A stretch of DNA of 64,000 nt. Origin: Clostridium sp. KNHs205. GTDB taxonomy: Bacteria; Bacillota; Clostridia; Lachnospirales; Lachnospiraceae. Where the stretch lies: positions 786,001-850,000 of the forward strand of contig NZ_JNLE01000003.1 of the NCBI RefSeq assembly GCF_000702945.1, in the 5' to 3' direction. The translations under genes were made by a program, and so were the position numbers. This document shows, piece by piece, positions 27,182 to 36,970 of the stretch. The stretch's first letter is position 1, and each line of letters opens with the position of its first letter. The notes beneath the pieces were generated by a model. It worked only from the letters and a program-made list of their open reading frames with translations. It was not told where the DNA came from and did no database searches.

Positions 27182-28707
27182 TGCTGGATAAAGATATACG
27201 AAATCAGCTAAGTGAATATTTAAAGCTCCTGGAAAGCGACCTGCTAATTAAGTTAAGTGTCAGTTCTGATAATATTTCAAAAGAGCTGGAAGACTTTGTG
27301 AAGGAAGTAGCTTCTCTTTCAGAAAGAATAGATATAGAGCCGGTAAGCCTTGCAAGAACTCCCAGCTTTCAAATCTGCCGTAAAGGAGAAGAAAAGGGTC
27401 TTACCTTTGCAGGGATTCCCTTAGGGCATGAATTTAACTCCTTTGTACTGGCACTTCTTCAGGTCAGCGGCAGACCTCCTAAAATAGAAGAAAAAGTAAA
27501 GGAGCAGATCAAGAACTTAAAGGGCGAATACCATTTTGAGACTTATATCAGCTTAAGCTGTCATAATTGCCCGGAGGTGGTGCAGGCCGCCGGTATTATG
27601 AGTGTGCTGAATCCTAATATAACTCATACCATGATTGATGGAGGCGTATTTAAGGAGGAGGTTGAGTCTAAGAATATTCTGGCTGTTCCGGCACTTTATC
27701 TGAATGGTGAATTTCTGGCAGGCGGAAGAATGACGGTAGAAGATATCCTTTCAAAGCTTGGCAGTTTTCCGGAAGCTTCGGAGCTTGAGGAGAAAGAACC
27801 TTTTGACGTGCTGATAGTTGGGGGCGGTCCTGCAGGTGCCAGTGCAGCAATCTATGCGGCAAGAAAAGGCATAAGGACTGGTATCGTAGCAGAACGCTTC
27901 GGTGGTCAGGTGCTGGAAACTATGGGTATAGAGAATCTTATTGGGATTCAATATACAGAAGGTCCAAAGCTGGCGCAGAGTCTTGAGGAGCATGTAAAGA
28001 ACTACGACGTAGATATTATAAAGTCCCTTCGTGCGAAAGGTCTTAAGAAAAATGAACTCATTGAAGTAGAGCTGGAAAATGGCGGTGTACTGAAAAGCAA
28101 GGCGGTCATCTTAAGTACAGGTGCCAGATGGAGAAATGTAGGAGTTCCCGGAGAGGCAGAATTTAAGAACAAAGGTGTTGCTTATTGCCCTCATTGTGAC
28201 GGACCTTTATTCAAGGGCAAAGCAGTTGCAGTTATCGGAGGCGGTAACTCGGGTATTGAAGCAGCCATTGACCTTGCAGGTATTGCAGAGAAGGTTATTG
28301 TACTGGAGTTTATGCCGGAATTAAAGGCAGATGCAGTACTGCAGGAAAAGCTGAACAGTTTAAAAAATGTAACCGTATATAAGAATGTACAGACAAAAGA
28401 AATAACGGGTACAGATAAAGTAAACGGTATAACTTTTACCGACAGAACCACCGGCGAGGAACAGCACATAGAACTACAGGGAGTGTTCGTACAGATAGGA
28501 CTTGTACCAAACACTGACTGGCTTGGTGATACAGTTACCCGTTCCCGTACCGGTGAAATTGAAGTGGACATTCATAATAACACGAATATCCCGGGGGTAT
28601 TTGCAGCCGGTGACTGTACCAATAGTCCATATAAACAGATTGTGATTGCAATGGGATCGGGAGCCAATGCGGCATTGAGTGCTTTTGACTACATTATCCG
28701 CAATTAA
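27181..28707 (+). CDS. ahpF: Alkyl hydroperoxide reductase flavoprotein subunit
   Basis: NAD(P)H-dependent FAD disulfide reductase that regenerates AhpC. 508 residues: an N-terminal tandem thioredoxin-fold domain (about 1-195) with redox pair CHNC, then a thioredoxin-reductase-like part with FAD motif VGGGPAGASAAIYAARKG, redox pair CPHC (in AYCPHCDGPL), NAD motif IGGGNSGIEAAIDLAG and closing FAAGDCTN. The ATG at 27181 (MLDKDIRNQL) is chosen because the longer frame from 27106 runs through the attenuator and encodes nothing AhpF-like. Translation is probably coupled to the upstream frame. Confidence 0.94.
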   Translation: MLDKDIRNQLSEYLKLLESDLLIKLSVSSDNISKELEDFVKEVASLSERIDIEPVSLARTPSFQICRKGEEKGLTFAGIPLGHEFNSFVLALLQVSGRPPKIEEKVKEQIKNLKGEYHFETYISLSCHNCPEVVQAAGIMSVLNPNITHTMIDGGVFKEEVESKNILAVPALYLNGEFLAGGRMTVEDILSKLGSFPEASELEEKEPFDVLIVGGGPAGASAAIYAARKGIRTGIVAERFGGQVLETMGIENLIGIQYTEGPKLAQSLEEHVKNYDVDIIKSLRAKGLKKNELIEVELENGGVLKSKAVILSTGARWRNVGVPGEAEFKNKGVAYCPHCDGPLFKGKAVAVIGGGNSGIEAAIDLAGIAEKVIVLEFMPELKADAVLQEKLNSLKNVTVYKNVQTKEITGTDKVNGITFTDRTTGEEQHIELQGVFVQIGLVPNTDWLGDTVTRSRTGEIEVDIHNNTNIPGVFAAGDCTNSPYKQIVIAMGSGANAALSAFDYIIRN

Positions 28708-28729
28708 AGCAAGCAGACTACGGATATTT

Positions 28730-28764
28730 AAGACACTACTTTTATTGGAGTAGTGTCTTTTTGT
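28730..28764 (+). terminator. Terminator after ahpF
   Basis: AAGACACTACT (28730-28740) / AGTAGTGTCTT (28749-28759), then T. The rest of the gap to 29025 shows no gene. Confidence 0.85.
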
Positions 28765-29025
28765 TGGATTTCATACAAAGCTATTTTATATAATAAGTTT
28801 TCAAAGTGGGTAAGGAATTAGGCTGATAGAAATAATATTTTCCTGCGTGGGAATGACATGAATTTCTGACGGGACTGGAATATTTTCACAAGGAAATCTT
28901 AATGAATATTAATAGAAAAAGAGTGGTCTATTTATACTGTTTCATGATAAAGTAATAGATAAGTTTTGTAAATTAGTATATAGATTGAAAAGAAGCCGGC
29001 GACCCGGTGGAGAGGAGGCCATGCC

Positions 29026-29814
29026 ATGCTTGCATTTGCTTTGTTTTTTCTACTGATTTTCCTGTTCTGCGGAATTTATTTCTTTGTAATTGTATCTTAT
29101 TCGGGACTCGGCACAGCTTTTTTGTGGTTCTGGCCGGCACTGGGCGGATTCTGCCTTCTGCTTAGCCTTTGTTTCTTATTCCTGCATCTTCAGCATATTC
29201 CTGTTCCAAAGTTTATCCGATATGGTTTTCTGGTGATATTTATCGCTGTGGCCGGAAGTTTTATCTTTGTTGAGGGAAGTATACTGATTGAAGGGAAGAA
29301 GGAGGCTTCGCCTGGGGCGGATTATGTAATCGTATTAGGCGCGCAGGTAAAAGGAAGCATAGTATCCCGTGCATTAAAGAATCGGCTGGATACCGCTCTG
29401 GTTTATCTGAATGATAACCCCGAATCCTGTGTAATCGCAGCAGGCGGACAAGGAAAAGGAGAGGACATTACGGAAGCCCTGGCAATGAAGGAATATCTTG
29501 TTGCCGCTGGGGCAGATAGTAGCAAGATAATACTTGAAGATACTTCTGTTAATACTTATGAGAATCTGCGTAACAGTAAAGGTATTATTATGACCAGAGA
29601 AACAGGTCAATCCATTGAGAGTACGAAAAAAATCGTAATAGTTACCAATCAATTTCATGTTTACCGTGCTGTAAGACTGGCAAAACAGCAGGGGTTTGAG
29701 CAGGTCAGCGGATTCGGTGCACCAAATGATGATATGCTGACCATCCATTACTATGTAAGAGAATTCTTTGGAGTTGTAAAAGATACGTTCTTTGGTAATA
29801 TGAGATTAAATTAA
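29026..29814 (+). CDS. YdcF/SanA-like DUF218 membrane protein
   Basis: 262 residues: four hydrophobic segments in the first about 85 residues, then a DUF218 domain on the outer face. Typical motifs are ADYVIVLGAQVKG, AAGGQGKGEDITEALAMKEYL, DTSVNTYENL and IVTNQFHVYRAVRLAKQQGF. Proteins of this family act in envelope biogenesis (SanA, ElyC), but the exact reaction is unsettled. GAGGAGG lies just before two close ATGs; the second (29026) is in frame. Transcribed alone with a terminator at 29824-29883. Confidence 0.85.
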   Translation: MLAFALFFLLIFLFCGIYFFVIVSYSGLGTAFLWFWPALGGFCLLLSLCFLFLHLQHIPVPKFIRYGFLVIFIAVAGSFIFVEGSILIEGKKEASPGADYVIVLGAQVKGSIVSRALKNRLDTALVYLNDNPESCVIAAGGQGKGEDITEALAMKEYLVAAGADSSKIILEDTSVNTYENLRNSKGIIMTRETGQSIESTKKIVIVTNQFHVYRAVRLAKQQGFEQVSGFGAPNDDMLTIHYYVREFFGVVKDTFFGNMRLN

Positions 29815-29823
29815 GAGGACAGG

Positions 29824-29883
29824 CAAGCTGTAAAAATCTGCAATATATATATACGATGCAGATGATTTTACAGCTTGTTTTTT
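29824..29883. terminator. Bidirectional terminator between DUF218 and MFS genes
   Basis: CAAGCTGTAAAA (29824-29835) pairs with TTTTACAGCTTG (29866-29877), with an inner ATCTGCA/TGCAGAT stem, then TTTTTT. Genes on either side converge. Confidence 0.75.
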
Positions 29884-29975
29884 ATTCCACAAAAGATGTC
29901 TATAAATTCTTTATAAATTGAAAACAATTCTACTGTAATACAATTTCTTCTGTAAAACAATTTCCTATGATATGC

Positions 29976-31415
29976 TTAAACTTCTGCCCTGTTCTTTTCC
30001 TTCTTCCTTGATATAAGTCTGAAAGCAGTAATTAATACACCGGCAAGGCATATTAGAAAAGCTGTCAGGTATACGATTCGCATGGCAAAGATAAAGGCAG
30101 GAGTTCCGGCTGCAGCAATATCGCTTACATGGTAACCTAACTTTCCGCTCATGGACTGATATAACAGAGTAGTAGCAAGGGTAATACCAACAATCATTCC
30201 CAGGTTACGGACCAATGCGCTGATACTGCCTCCGATACCAAGCTTGTTCCTTGGAAGCGTGGACATTACAAGAGAGGTATTTGGTGACTGGAACAGTGCA
30301 TTACCAAAGGACATAATTGCAATATATACTCCCATTACCACGTAATTAGGAGCAGCGTCCAGGGTTGACAGGAGCAGGAGGCCTGTACTGGTAAGTCCTA
30401 ACCCAACCAGTGTCAGGATCTCCGAGCCAATCTTATCGGAAAGATGTCCGCTAATGGGTGCTGTCAGTGCAAGCACAAGAGGATAAATGGACAGGAAAGC
30501 ACCGGCTCTTCCGGGAGACATCTGTAAAGCATCCTGCAGGTAAAAAGGCATTATGATATTGGAGCAGAAGATGGCAATAAAGCTTATAAAGCTACAGATC
30601 AAACTGATTGTAAACCATTTGCTCTTAAATAAAGATAATTCCAGCAAAGGCATTTCCAGCCGTTTCTCCCTTCGCAGGAACAGGAGGAAGAAGGGAAGGG
30701 AAGCAACCAGACATATAATAATAACCGGTGAACCAAAGCCCAGTTCCTGAACTTGTCCAAGAGCACCAAACAGCAATACGATAAAGGCCATAAACAGTAC
30801 GGAACCCGGAAAATCTACTTTTTCTTTTACAACCTTACCGGCCTTTGGCAGAAGCTTTAGGGATAGGATAATAACCAGGATTCCAACGGGGATATTAATC
30901 CAGAAGATGTATTCCCACTTGGTATAATCAACAATAAATCCACCCAAAGAAGGACCGACAAGAGAACCTAAAGCAACAAAAGTACCATTGATGCCAAGTG
31001 CTCTGCCTCGTTCATTGGCAGGAAAGACCTGAGTAATGATACCCTGGCTGTTGGACATTAACCCGGCAGCACCAATGGCCTGAATTACTCTGGATACTAA
31101 TAACATAAGGAGGGTACTTGAGATTCCGCATAGAAGAGAACCCAGTGTGAATACTGCCAGGCCTACCTGGAATACGCGTGTTTTACCATAGATATCCCCA
31201 AGTCTTCCGAAGAGCAGCATAGTAGCAGAAACAGCTATAAGATAGATACTAACTACCCAGGCAACCGCACCGGAGGTAACCTTAAGGCTCTTTGACAAGG
31301 TAGGTAAAGCTACATTTACAATACTTCCGTCCAGAGTGGACATAAAAATTGACAATACAATAACAATTAAAATGCCCCACCTTACTTTTGGGGGCATAAC
31401 GGTCTGATTTTCCAT
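29976..31415 (-). CDS. MFS multidrug efflux transporter, DHA2 type
   Basis: Proton-driven drug exporter with about 14 membrane helices, 479 residues. Motif D1-like STLDGSIVNVALPTL in helix 1, motif A GRLGDIYGKTR in loop 2-3, motif C GSLVGPSLGGFI in helix 5. Starts at 31427 (GTG), 31424 and 31415 are possible; AGGTGAT sits best before the ATG at 31415. It directly follows marR on the same strand, so both are one operon likely repressed by MarR. Substrates unknown. Confidence 0.9.
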   Translation of the reverse strand: MENQTVMPPKVRWGILIVIVLSIFMSTLDGSIVNVALPTLSKSLKVTSGAVAWVVSIYLIAVSATMLLFGRLGDIYGKTRVFQVGLAVFTLGSLLCGISSTLLMLLVSRVIQAIGAAGLMSNSQGIITQVFPANERGRALGINGTFVALGSLVGPSLGGFIVDYTKWEYIFWINIPVGILVIILSLKLLPKAGKVVKEKVDFPGSVLFMAFIVLLFGALGQVQELGFGSPVIIICLVASLPFFLLFLRREKRLEMPLLELSLFKSKWFTISLICSFISFIAIFCSNIIMPFYLQDALQMSPGRAGAFLSIYPLVLALTAPISGHLSDKIGSEILTLVGLGLTSTGLLLLSTLDAAPNYVVMGVYIAIMSFGNALFQSPNTSLVMSTLPRNKLGIGGSISALVRNLGMIVGITLATTLLYQSMSGKLGYHVSDIAAAGTPAFIFAMRIVYLTAFLICLAGVLITAFRLISRKKEKNRAEV

Positions 31416-31427
31416 AATCTTCATCAC

Positions 31428-31853
31428 CTATTTTTCTTCAGCTTTTTCCAGAATAAGGTCTAACATGCTGTATAATTCTTCTAGCTTATCTGCGGGAATA
31501 TCAAGAGTAATCTGATTGATCCAGCTGTTTAAAACTTCTTTGATAATTGGTATAACTGCTTTGGCTTTTGCCGTCAGGTATAACTTACAGGCTCTCTGGT
31601 CTTTATTATCCTGTATTCTCTCAATAAAACCAAGGCCTATCAATTTCTGAACCGTCCTGGTAGTCATAGCCTTGTCCACATGTGCCAGCCTGCTAAGCTT
31701 CTCCAGGTTAATACCCTCTTCTTCACTTAACAGCATGAGAAAAGGGTAGGAGCCGCTGCTTAACTCCAGAGGCTTTAACCTGCTATCCATATGCTGCTGG
31801 GTACATTTTGATATATGACTTACACGTTTACTCAAAGAATTATTTACATTCAT
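31428..31853 (-). CDS. MarR family repressor
   Basis: 141-residue winged-helix regulator. The DNA-binding part shows LSRLAHVDKAMTTRTVQKLIGLGFIERI and the wing DNKDQRACKLYLTAKAKAV. MarR proteins release DNA when phenolic or oxidising ligands bind. It is first in an operon with a DHA2 efflux gene, pointing to ligand-induced drug export. A direct repeat, AGTAATT, lies just past its promoter and may be the operator. Confidence 0.9.
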   Translation of the reverse strand: MNVNNSLSKRVSHISKCTQQHMDSRLKPLELSSGSYPFLMLLSEEEGINLEKLSRLAHVDKAMTTRTVQKLIGLGFIERIQDNKDQRACKLYLTAKAKAVIPIIKEVLNSWINQITLDIPADKLEELYSMLDLILEKAEEK

Positions 31854-31880
31854 AGTTTACCCTTATTCTATAAAGTATTT

Positions 31881-31923
31881 AGTAATTTGAGTAATTATAA
31901 CTCTGGGAAAATTGATTTGTCAA
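31881..31923 (-). promoter_or_regulatory. marR-MFS promoter and possible operator
   Basis: On the minus strand TTGACA (31923-31918), an 18-base spacer and TATAAT (31899-31894). The repeated heptamer in AGTAATTTGAGTAATT (31881-31896) overlaps the -10 and start, a usual site for MarR self-repression. Confidence 0.6.
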
Positions 31924-32222
31924 CTTTATTGTGAAAAAATAGACATAATTGCAAGCTTTTATGAAAAACCAGGATTAATGCAGGTCTCAGCTTACCTGAA
32001 ACAGTATTAAGAGGCAATAAAAAAAACAGCAAAAAAACCATAAATATAATTGAGTTTTTTAGTGAAATATGATATATTTATAAATATGTAAAATAATTTA
32101 GATTTACTCTGAAAAAACAGGAGAAAGTATCTGCATAGCAGGTGAAAACACGGTATAATAACCAATATTATAACCGGCTAAATAGCCTGTAATTAAAATA
32201 ATTTACAGAAAAGGAGAATATT
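31924..32222. other. Intergenic region before GH51 genes
   Basis: AT-rich and gene-free. TATAAT at 32154-32159 has only a weak -35. A near-perfect inverted repeat CTGTAA (32187-32192) / TTACAG (32203-32208) sits just before the ribosome site of the first GH51 gene and could be an operator. Confidence 0.4.
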
Positions 32223-33707
32223 ATGGCTAAGCTTTACATTAATCCAAAGGTTAAAAAAGGTAAGATCAACAAAGAGATTTACGGACATTTTTCTGAGCAT
32301 CTCGGAAGATGTATCTATGAGGGAATCTATGTAGGGGAGAATTCTGAGATACCAAATGTAAACGGAATGCGTAAGGATGTTGTTGCAGCCCTTAAGGAAC
32401 TTAATATACCCGTACTTCGCTGGCCCGGCGGCTGCTTTGCAGATGAATACCATTGGAAGGATGGTATCGGACCGAAGGAAAACAGAAAGAAAATGGTTAA
32501 TACTCACTGGGGCGGCTTAGTAGAAGATAATAGCTTTGGTACACACGAATTCATGGAGCTCTGTGATCAGATAGGCTGTGAACCATACATCAATGCTAAC
32601 TTAGGCAGCGGAACCGTACAGGAAATGTCTGAATGGGTAGAGTACATGACTTTTGACGGAATCTCTCCTATGGCTGGCTTAAGAACAGAGAACGGCAGGA
32701 AAGAGCCCTGGAAGGTAAAATATCTTGGAGTAGGAAATGAAAGCTGGGGCTGCGGCGGAAATATGACACCGGAGCACTATGCCAATGAATACCGCAGATA
32801 TCAGACCTATTGCAGAAATTATGGAGATAACAAACTATATAAGATAGCCTGCGGTGCCAATGCCGATGATTACAACTGGACCGATGTAGTAATGAAAATA
32901 GCCGGAAGACATATGGACGGACTTTCCGTACATTATTATACACTGCCTACAGGTGACTGGTCCAAGAAGGGCAGTTCCACAGAATTTGATGAGCAGTTAT
33001 GGTATCAGACACTTAAGAAGACACTCTATATGGAAACCCTCATAACAAATCATGATACGGTCATGAGTAAATATGATCCTGAAAAAAGAGTAGGACTTCT
33101 GGTAGATGAATGGGGAACCTGGTTTGATGTGGAACCCGGAACCAACCCAGGCTTTTTGTATCAGCAGAGCACCATGAGAGATGCTCTTGTGGCAGGCATT
33201 AACTTAAACATCTTTAACAAGCACTGTGACCGCGTTAAGATGGCAAATATCGCACAGTTGGTAAATGTACTTCAGGCGGTAATCTTAACAGAAGGTGACA
33301 AGCTGATACTTACTCCTACCTACCATGTGTTTAATATGTATAAGCATCATCAGGAAGCACAGCTGGTTGACAGCAGTCTGGAAGCTGAACTGATTGGTCT
33401 GGAAGATATTAACAAGGTTCCTAACCTTCATGAATCCGTATCAATTGGAGAAGACAATAAGCTGCACATCACTATTAATAACCTGTCTGTAAGTGAGGCA
33501 TATGAAGTGGAGAGCATAATTGCAGAGACAAAAGTGAGAACTGTAAAAGCTACTCTGTTATCTGCAGATTTTAACACCTATAATACCTTTGAGAAACCGG
33601 ATGCGGTAGAACCGGTAGAATTTAAGGATTATAAGATCACTGATAAGGGAATTTTATTTAAGATACCTGCATGCAGTGTACTTCATCTGGAAGCTGAGGT
33701 TGAGTAG
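32223..33707 (+). CDS. abfA: Intracellular alpha-L-arabinofuranosidase, GH51
   Basis: Retaining glycosidase releasing L-arabinofuranose from arabino-oligosaccharides. 494 residues, no signal peptide, so cytoplasmic. The GH51 barrel shows [34 protein letters not shown], acid/base Glu173 in [10 protein letters not shown] and nucleophile Glu296 in VDEWGTWFD. The C-terminal about 110 residues form the beta-sandwich. AAGGAG precedes the ATG. It forms a pair with a second, larger GH51 gene 149 bases downstream, suggesting co-use on arabinan or arabinoxylan fragments. No transporter or AraR-type regulator adjoins. Confidence 0.95.
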   Translation: MAKLYINPKVKKGKINKEIYGHFSEHLGRCIYEGIYVGENSEIPNVNGMRKDVVAALKELNIPVLRWPGGCFADEYHWKDGIGPKENRKKMVNTHWGGLVEDNSFGTHEFMELCDQIGCEPYINANLGSGTVQEMSEWVEYMTFDGISPMAGLRTENGRKEPWKVKYLGVGNESWGCGGNMTPEHYANEYRRYQTYCRNYGDNKLYKIACGANADDYNWTDVVMKIAGRHMDGLSVHYYTLPTGDWSKKGSSTEFDEQLWYQTLKKTLYMETLITNHDTVMSKYDPEKRVGLLVDEWGTWFDVEPGTNPGFLYQQSTMRDALVAGINLNIFNKHCDRVKMANIAQLVNVLQAVILTEGDKLILTPTYHVFNMYKHHQEAQLVDSSLEAELIGLEDINKVPNLHESVSIGEDNKLHITINNLSVSEAYEVESIIAETKVRTVKATLLSADFNTYNTFEKPDAVEPVEFKDYKITDKGILFKIPACSVLHLEAEVE

Positions 33708-33763
33708 TTAAATAACTACTTTAATACAATAATAAGAACTTAATAAACTGATTTAATATAAGG

Positions 33764-33813
33764 TTCCCATCCAAATGCAAATATCTTATACAGGTATTGG
33801 GTTTGGGTGGGAA
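33764..33813 (+). terminator. Hairpin between the two GH51 genes
   Basis: TTCCCATCCAAA (33764-33775) pairs with TTTGGGTGGGAA (33802-33813) with one G-U. No T tract, so more likely a processing or stabilising hairpin or weak terminator. Confidence 0.45.
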
Positions 33814-33856
33814 AATGTTAATGTATGTGTGCTAAAGCGCACAGATGGGAGATAAG

Positions 33857-36208
33857 ATGCAGAAACATCTAAAAATAGATACCAATCAGAAAGTTACTCC
33901 TCTGGGGGACTTGTATGGTATTTTCTTTGAAGATCTTAACCATGCTGCTGATGGCGGATTGTATGCAGAGCTGGTTCAGAACCGTTCCTTTGAGTTTGAT
34001 CCTGTTGATAACAAGGCGTATCATGGGCTGACAGCCTGGGAGAAGCTTGAGAAGAAGGGGGCAAAGGTTATACTTGAGATAGAAGATAAAGCACCTATAA
34101 ACAGTCGTAATCCTCATTACCTTACTGTTACGGCTGATGCCATCGGAGAAGGTGCCGGCTTTATAAATTTAGGCTTTAATACAGGTATACCCGTTGAAAA
34201 AGCAAAGACCTATCGATTCTCCTGTTATATAAAGACAGAAACAACGGCTGTAAAACCGGTAGTCATTAAACTCACAGGAGCAGAAGGGGAAATCCTTGCA
34301 GAAGGAAGTCTGCAGCCTGAGAACAACGGCTGGAAGAAATATGAGTTTACGCTTACAGCAGTAGCTACAGATTATTCCGGACGACTTGTAATAGAAGTAC
34401 AAGAGACCGGAAAATATTATTTCGATATGATATCCCTGTTCCCCGTGGATGTCTATAAAGGCAGAAAGAACGGTCTAAGAGCAGATATCGCAGAACTTCT
34501 GGCAGATTGTAAACCAAAGTTCATGAGATTTCCCGGCGGCTGCCTGGTACATGACGGTTCCCTGAACAGTGAGGACAGAGATTCCCTTTACAGGTGGAAG
34601 AATACTCTTGGACCTGTGGAAGAAAGACCGTCCAGAAGAAACAATTGGGGATATAATCAGACTTTGGGACTGGGATACTTTGAATACTTCCAGTTCTGTG
34701 AAGACATCGGAGCCAAACCCTTACCGGTACTGCCCGGTGCATATGACCCTCATCACCAGAGAATGGTACCCATAGAGGAACTTGGACCCTGGATACAGGA
34801 GGCCCTGGACTTAATCGAATTTGCCAATGGTGATAAGAATACAGAGTGGGGTAAAATAAGAGCGGAACTTGGACATGAAGAACCCTTCCATTTAGAGTAT
34901 CTTGGAATAGGAAACGAAGAAATCGGAGAACCCTTCTTTGAGCGTTATACCTACTTCCACAAAGCCATAAGAGAGAAATATCCAGACATTAAATTAATAA
35001 ATTCCTCAGGACCTTTTGCAGCAGGAAAAGAATATGAAAGAGGCTGGACCTCAGCCAGAGAAAACGGGTCAGACCTTGTGGATGAGCATTATTATCAGTC
35101 TCCGGAATGGTTTCTGGCCAATTATCACAGATATGATACCTTTAAAGCAGAAGATCCCAAAGTATTTCTGGGAGAATATGCAAGCTGGGGAAACACCTAT
35201 TACAATGCCCTGGCAGAAGCAGCCTTTATGACAGGTCTTGAGCAAAATGCCCATGCAGTGGGACTTGCCTGCTACGCACCTCTTCTTTGCAATACGGACT
35301 ACGTGAACTGGCGTCCGGATATGATCTGGTTTAATAACCATGAAGTATTTGGAACCGCTAACTACTACGTACAGAAACTCTTCATGACGAATCAGGGAGA
35401 ATACCTGTTAAAAACCACTGGAGAGAACTTTACCGAGTCAGAAACAGCAGAAGGAAATAAACCTCTCAGCGGAAAGCTAATAATCTCTGCCGCAGTAAAT
35501 ACAGAGGTAACCTGCCGTGAAATCATCTTTGAAGATATAACCACCGGAGAAATTAAAAAAGCCCAAGGAGCTGCCTTAAAAGAAGGAGAACAGCTGGAGT
35601 TGTTTGACACAAAATCAAACCACTACCGTTTAAAATTCATCGGAGAGAAAAAGAGCGGAACCAGAGGCTTTGAGATCAGCTTCGGCTATGAGAACAGAGA
35701 AAACAGGGCCATCTGGGAACTGGGAGGCTGGCAGAATCAGGATTGCCTAGTCAGCTCAATGGTAGAGGGAAGAGGCTCCTGTCTGACACAATCCTTCTTC
35801 GTAGTTGAGAATAACAGAGAATACCAGCTGGAATTAGAAGTAGAGGGCAGAAAGATAAGAACCTATATAGACGGCGTCTTAATGAATGAAACAGAAGATA
35901 AGCTGCCAATCCTTAAGGACCTCTATTATACCGCCAGCATAGAAAACAACGGTGATTATATCGTCAAAATGGTCAATGTAAAGGAAAATCCTATTACCTT
36001 CACCTTAACCCTTGAAGGTCAGGAAAACACTAATTTCAAAGGCAGCCGCTATATGATGTCCGGTTATGGACTGGATGACATGAACAGCTTTGAAGAACCT
36101 AAAAAGATAAGTCCTGTACAGGAAGCTGCAGTACTGTCAAACGGAACAGGAGAGATTACTCTTCCCGGGCATTCAATTGCAGTGCTGCGTTTGTCAAAAG
36201 ATAGGTAG
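33857..36208 (+). CDS. Large alpha-L-arabinofuranosidase, GH51 with CBM4/9-like insert
   Basis: 783 residues with no signal peptide. It starts with a GH51 strand (PLGDLYGIFFEDLNHAADGG), then a carbohydrate-binding-like beta domain (about 80-195), then the catalytic barrel with KFMRFPGGCLVHDG, acid/base Glu354 in GIGNEEIGEP and nucleophile Glu440 in FLGEYASWG. The last about 250 residues contain the C-terminal sandwich and a concanavalin-like segment. This layout resembles eukaryotic-type and Bacteroides GH51 enzymes rather than the short first enzyme, so the pair is not a simple duplication. GGGAGA precedes the ATG at 33857; an in-frame ATG at 33845 is less likely. Confidence 0.92.
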   Translation: MQKHLKIDTNQKVTPLGDLYGIFFEDLNHAADGGLYAELVQNRSFEFDPVDNKAYHGLTAWEKLEKKGAKVILEIEDKAPINSRNPHYLTVTADAIGEGAGFINLGFNTGIPVEKAKTYRFSCYIKTETTAVKPVVIKLTGAEGEILAEGSLQPENNGWKKYEFTLTAVATDYSGRLVIEVQETGKYYFDMISLFPVDVYKGRKNGLRADIAELLADCKPKFMRFPGGCLVHDGSLNSEDRDSLYRWKNTLGPVEERPSRRNNWGYNQTLGLGYFEYFQFCEDIGAKPLPVLPGAYDPHHQRMVPIEELGPWIQEALDLIEFANGDKNTEWGKIRAELGHEEPFHLEYLGIGNEEIGEPFFERYTYFHKAIREKYPDIKLINSSGPFAAGKEYERGWTSARENGSDLVDEHYYQSPEWFLANYHRYDTFKAEDPKVFLGEYASWGNTYYNALAEAAFMTGLEQNAHAVGLACYAPLLCNTDYVNWRPDMIWFNNHEVFGTANYYVQKLFMTNQGEYLLKTTGENFTESETAEGNKPLSGKLIISAAVNTEVTCREIIFEDITTGEIKKAQGAALKEGEQLELFDTKSNHYRLKFIGEKKSGTRGFEISFGYENRENRAIWELGGWQNQDCLVSSMVEGRGSCLTQSFFVVENNREYQLELEVEGRKIRTYIDGVLMNETEDKLPILKDLYYTASIENNGDYIVKMVNVKENPITFTLTLEGQENTNFKGSRYMMSGYGLDDMNSFEEPKKISPVQEAAVLSNGTGEITLPGHSIAVLRLSKDR

Positions 36209-36276
36209 TTTAGGGTAGGTAATGGAAGGAATGGTGACTGGTGGCAAAAGGCTGGGTTTATCACAAGGGGACGGCA

Positions 36277-36483
36277 ATTTGCAGAAAACAGAAAGGCTCA
36301 TACTTCAATTCCAAGGTATAAGAAGTCCTAATTCCTCTGAATATTTTGTGCTGGACATATTTTAAAACAGATAACTCGCTGCGCTCAAACAATCTGTTTT
36401 AAAATATAGCACAAAATTTTCAGAGAAAAGGACTTCTAAATACCTTTCCATAGGCGTATTCGTCCTTTCTATTTTCTGCAAAT
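36277..36483. repeat. Long imperfect palindrome, copy 1
   Basis: Arms of about 95 bases: the left begins ATTTGCAGAAAACAGAAAGG (36277) and ends AAAACAGAT (36372); the right begins ATCTGTTTT (36392) and ends CTGCAAAT (36483). The arms match at most positions. The loop AACTCGCTGCGCTCAAACA recurs, interrupted, in copy 2 on the other strand. RNA from either strand would form a hairpin of about 200 bases. Confidence 0.85.
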
Positions 36484-36679
36484 AGCCTGTTACTGATTGA
36501 AAAAGGGCTTTTTAAATGTTCTTATTCTAGGGGGGATATTACCCTAAGAAACAACAGAACCCTACTTTAATATTTTCCATCTTAAATATACCATCATTAT
36601 TTTTATTAATACCGAATACCGGTTGTTTTTATGAAATCATAAAAGTAACCGGTATTAATTGTATCACCATAAAAATAAA

Positions 36680-36712
36680 CCACCGGTTAGATCAGGTTAG
36701 ACCGGTGGGTTC
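36680..36712. mobile_element. IS200/IS605 left-end-like hairpin
   Basis: AACCACCGGT and ACCGGTGGGTT pair around a short loop, about 87 bases before the dead tnpA. IS200-type elements carry such a subterminal hairpin recognised by TnpA; the role here is inferred from position and shape. Confidence 0.5.
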
Positions 36713-36798
36713 CCAGTTAGCTTTAGCTTCAAGCAAAAAATCCTATGATATATTATTTACGGGTTTGCAAACCACAAAATACATAGGAGTTACCCAAA

Positions 36799-36970
36799 AT
36801 GGATATGAATAGCTTAGCCCCACAAATGGGAAGGCAAGTATCATTTGGTTTTTGGACCAAAATACAGAAGGCAACGAATATATAGAAAATTAATAGCAGA
36901 TGTAACATAAATACTGAGTACATTATGCAACTGAAAAGGAATAAAAGAGTATGTGGCAGATTGGATTAGA
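36799..36970 (+). pseudogene. tnpA: Decayed IS200/IS605 transposase TnpA
   Basis: The ATG frame gives MDMNSLA, the usual start of IS200-family TnpA. After a run of four C (36818-36821) the match continues one frame later as HKWEGKYHLVFGPKYRRQ, the family's HTKW-x-CKYHIVFAPKYRR block, then IYRKLIADV and stops. One extra C thus explains the first frameshift; later stops and loss of the HUH (HIH) and catalytic Tyr regions show long decay. The element cannot move by itself. Confidence 0.75.
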
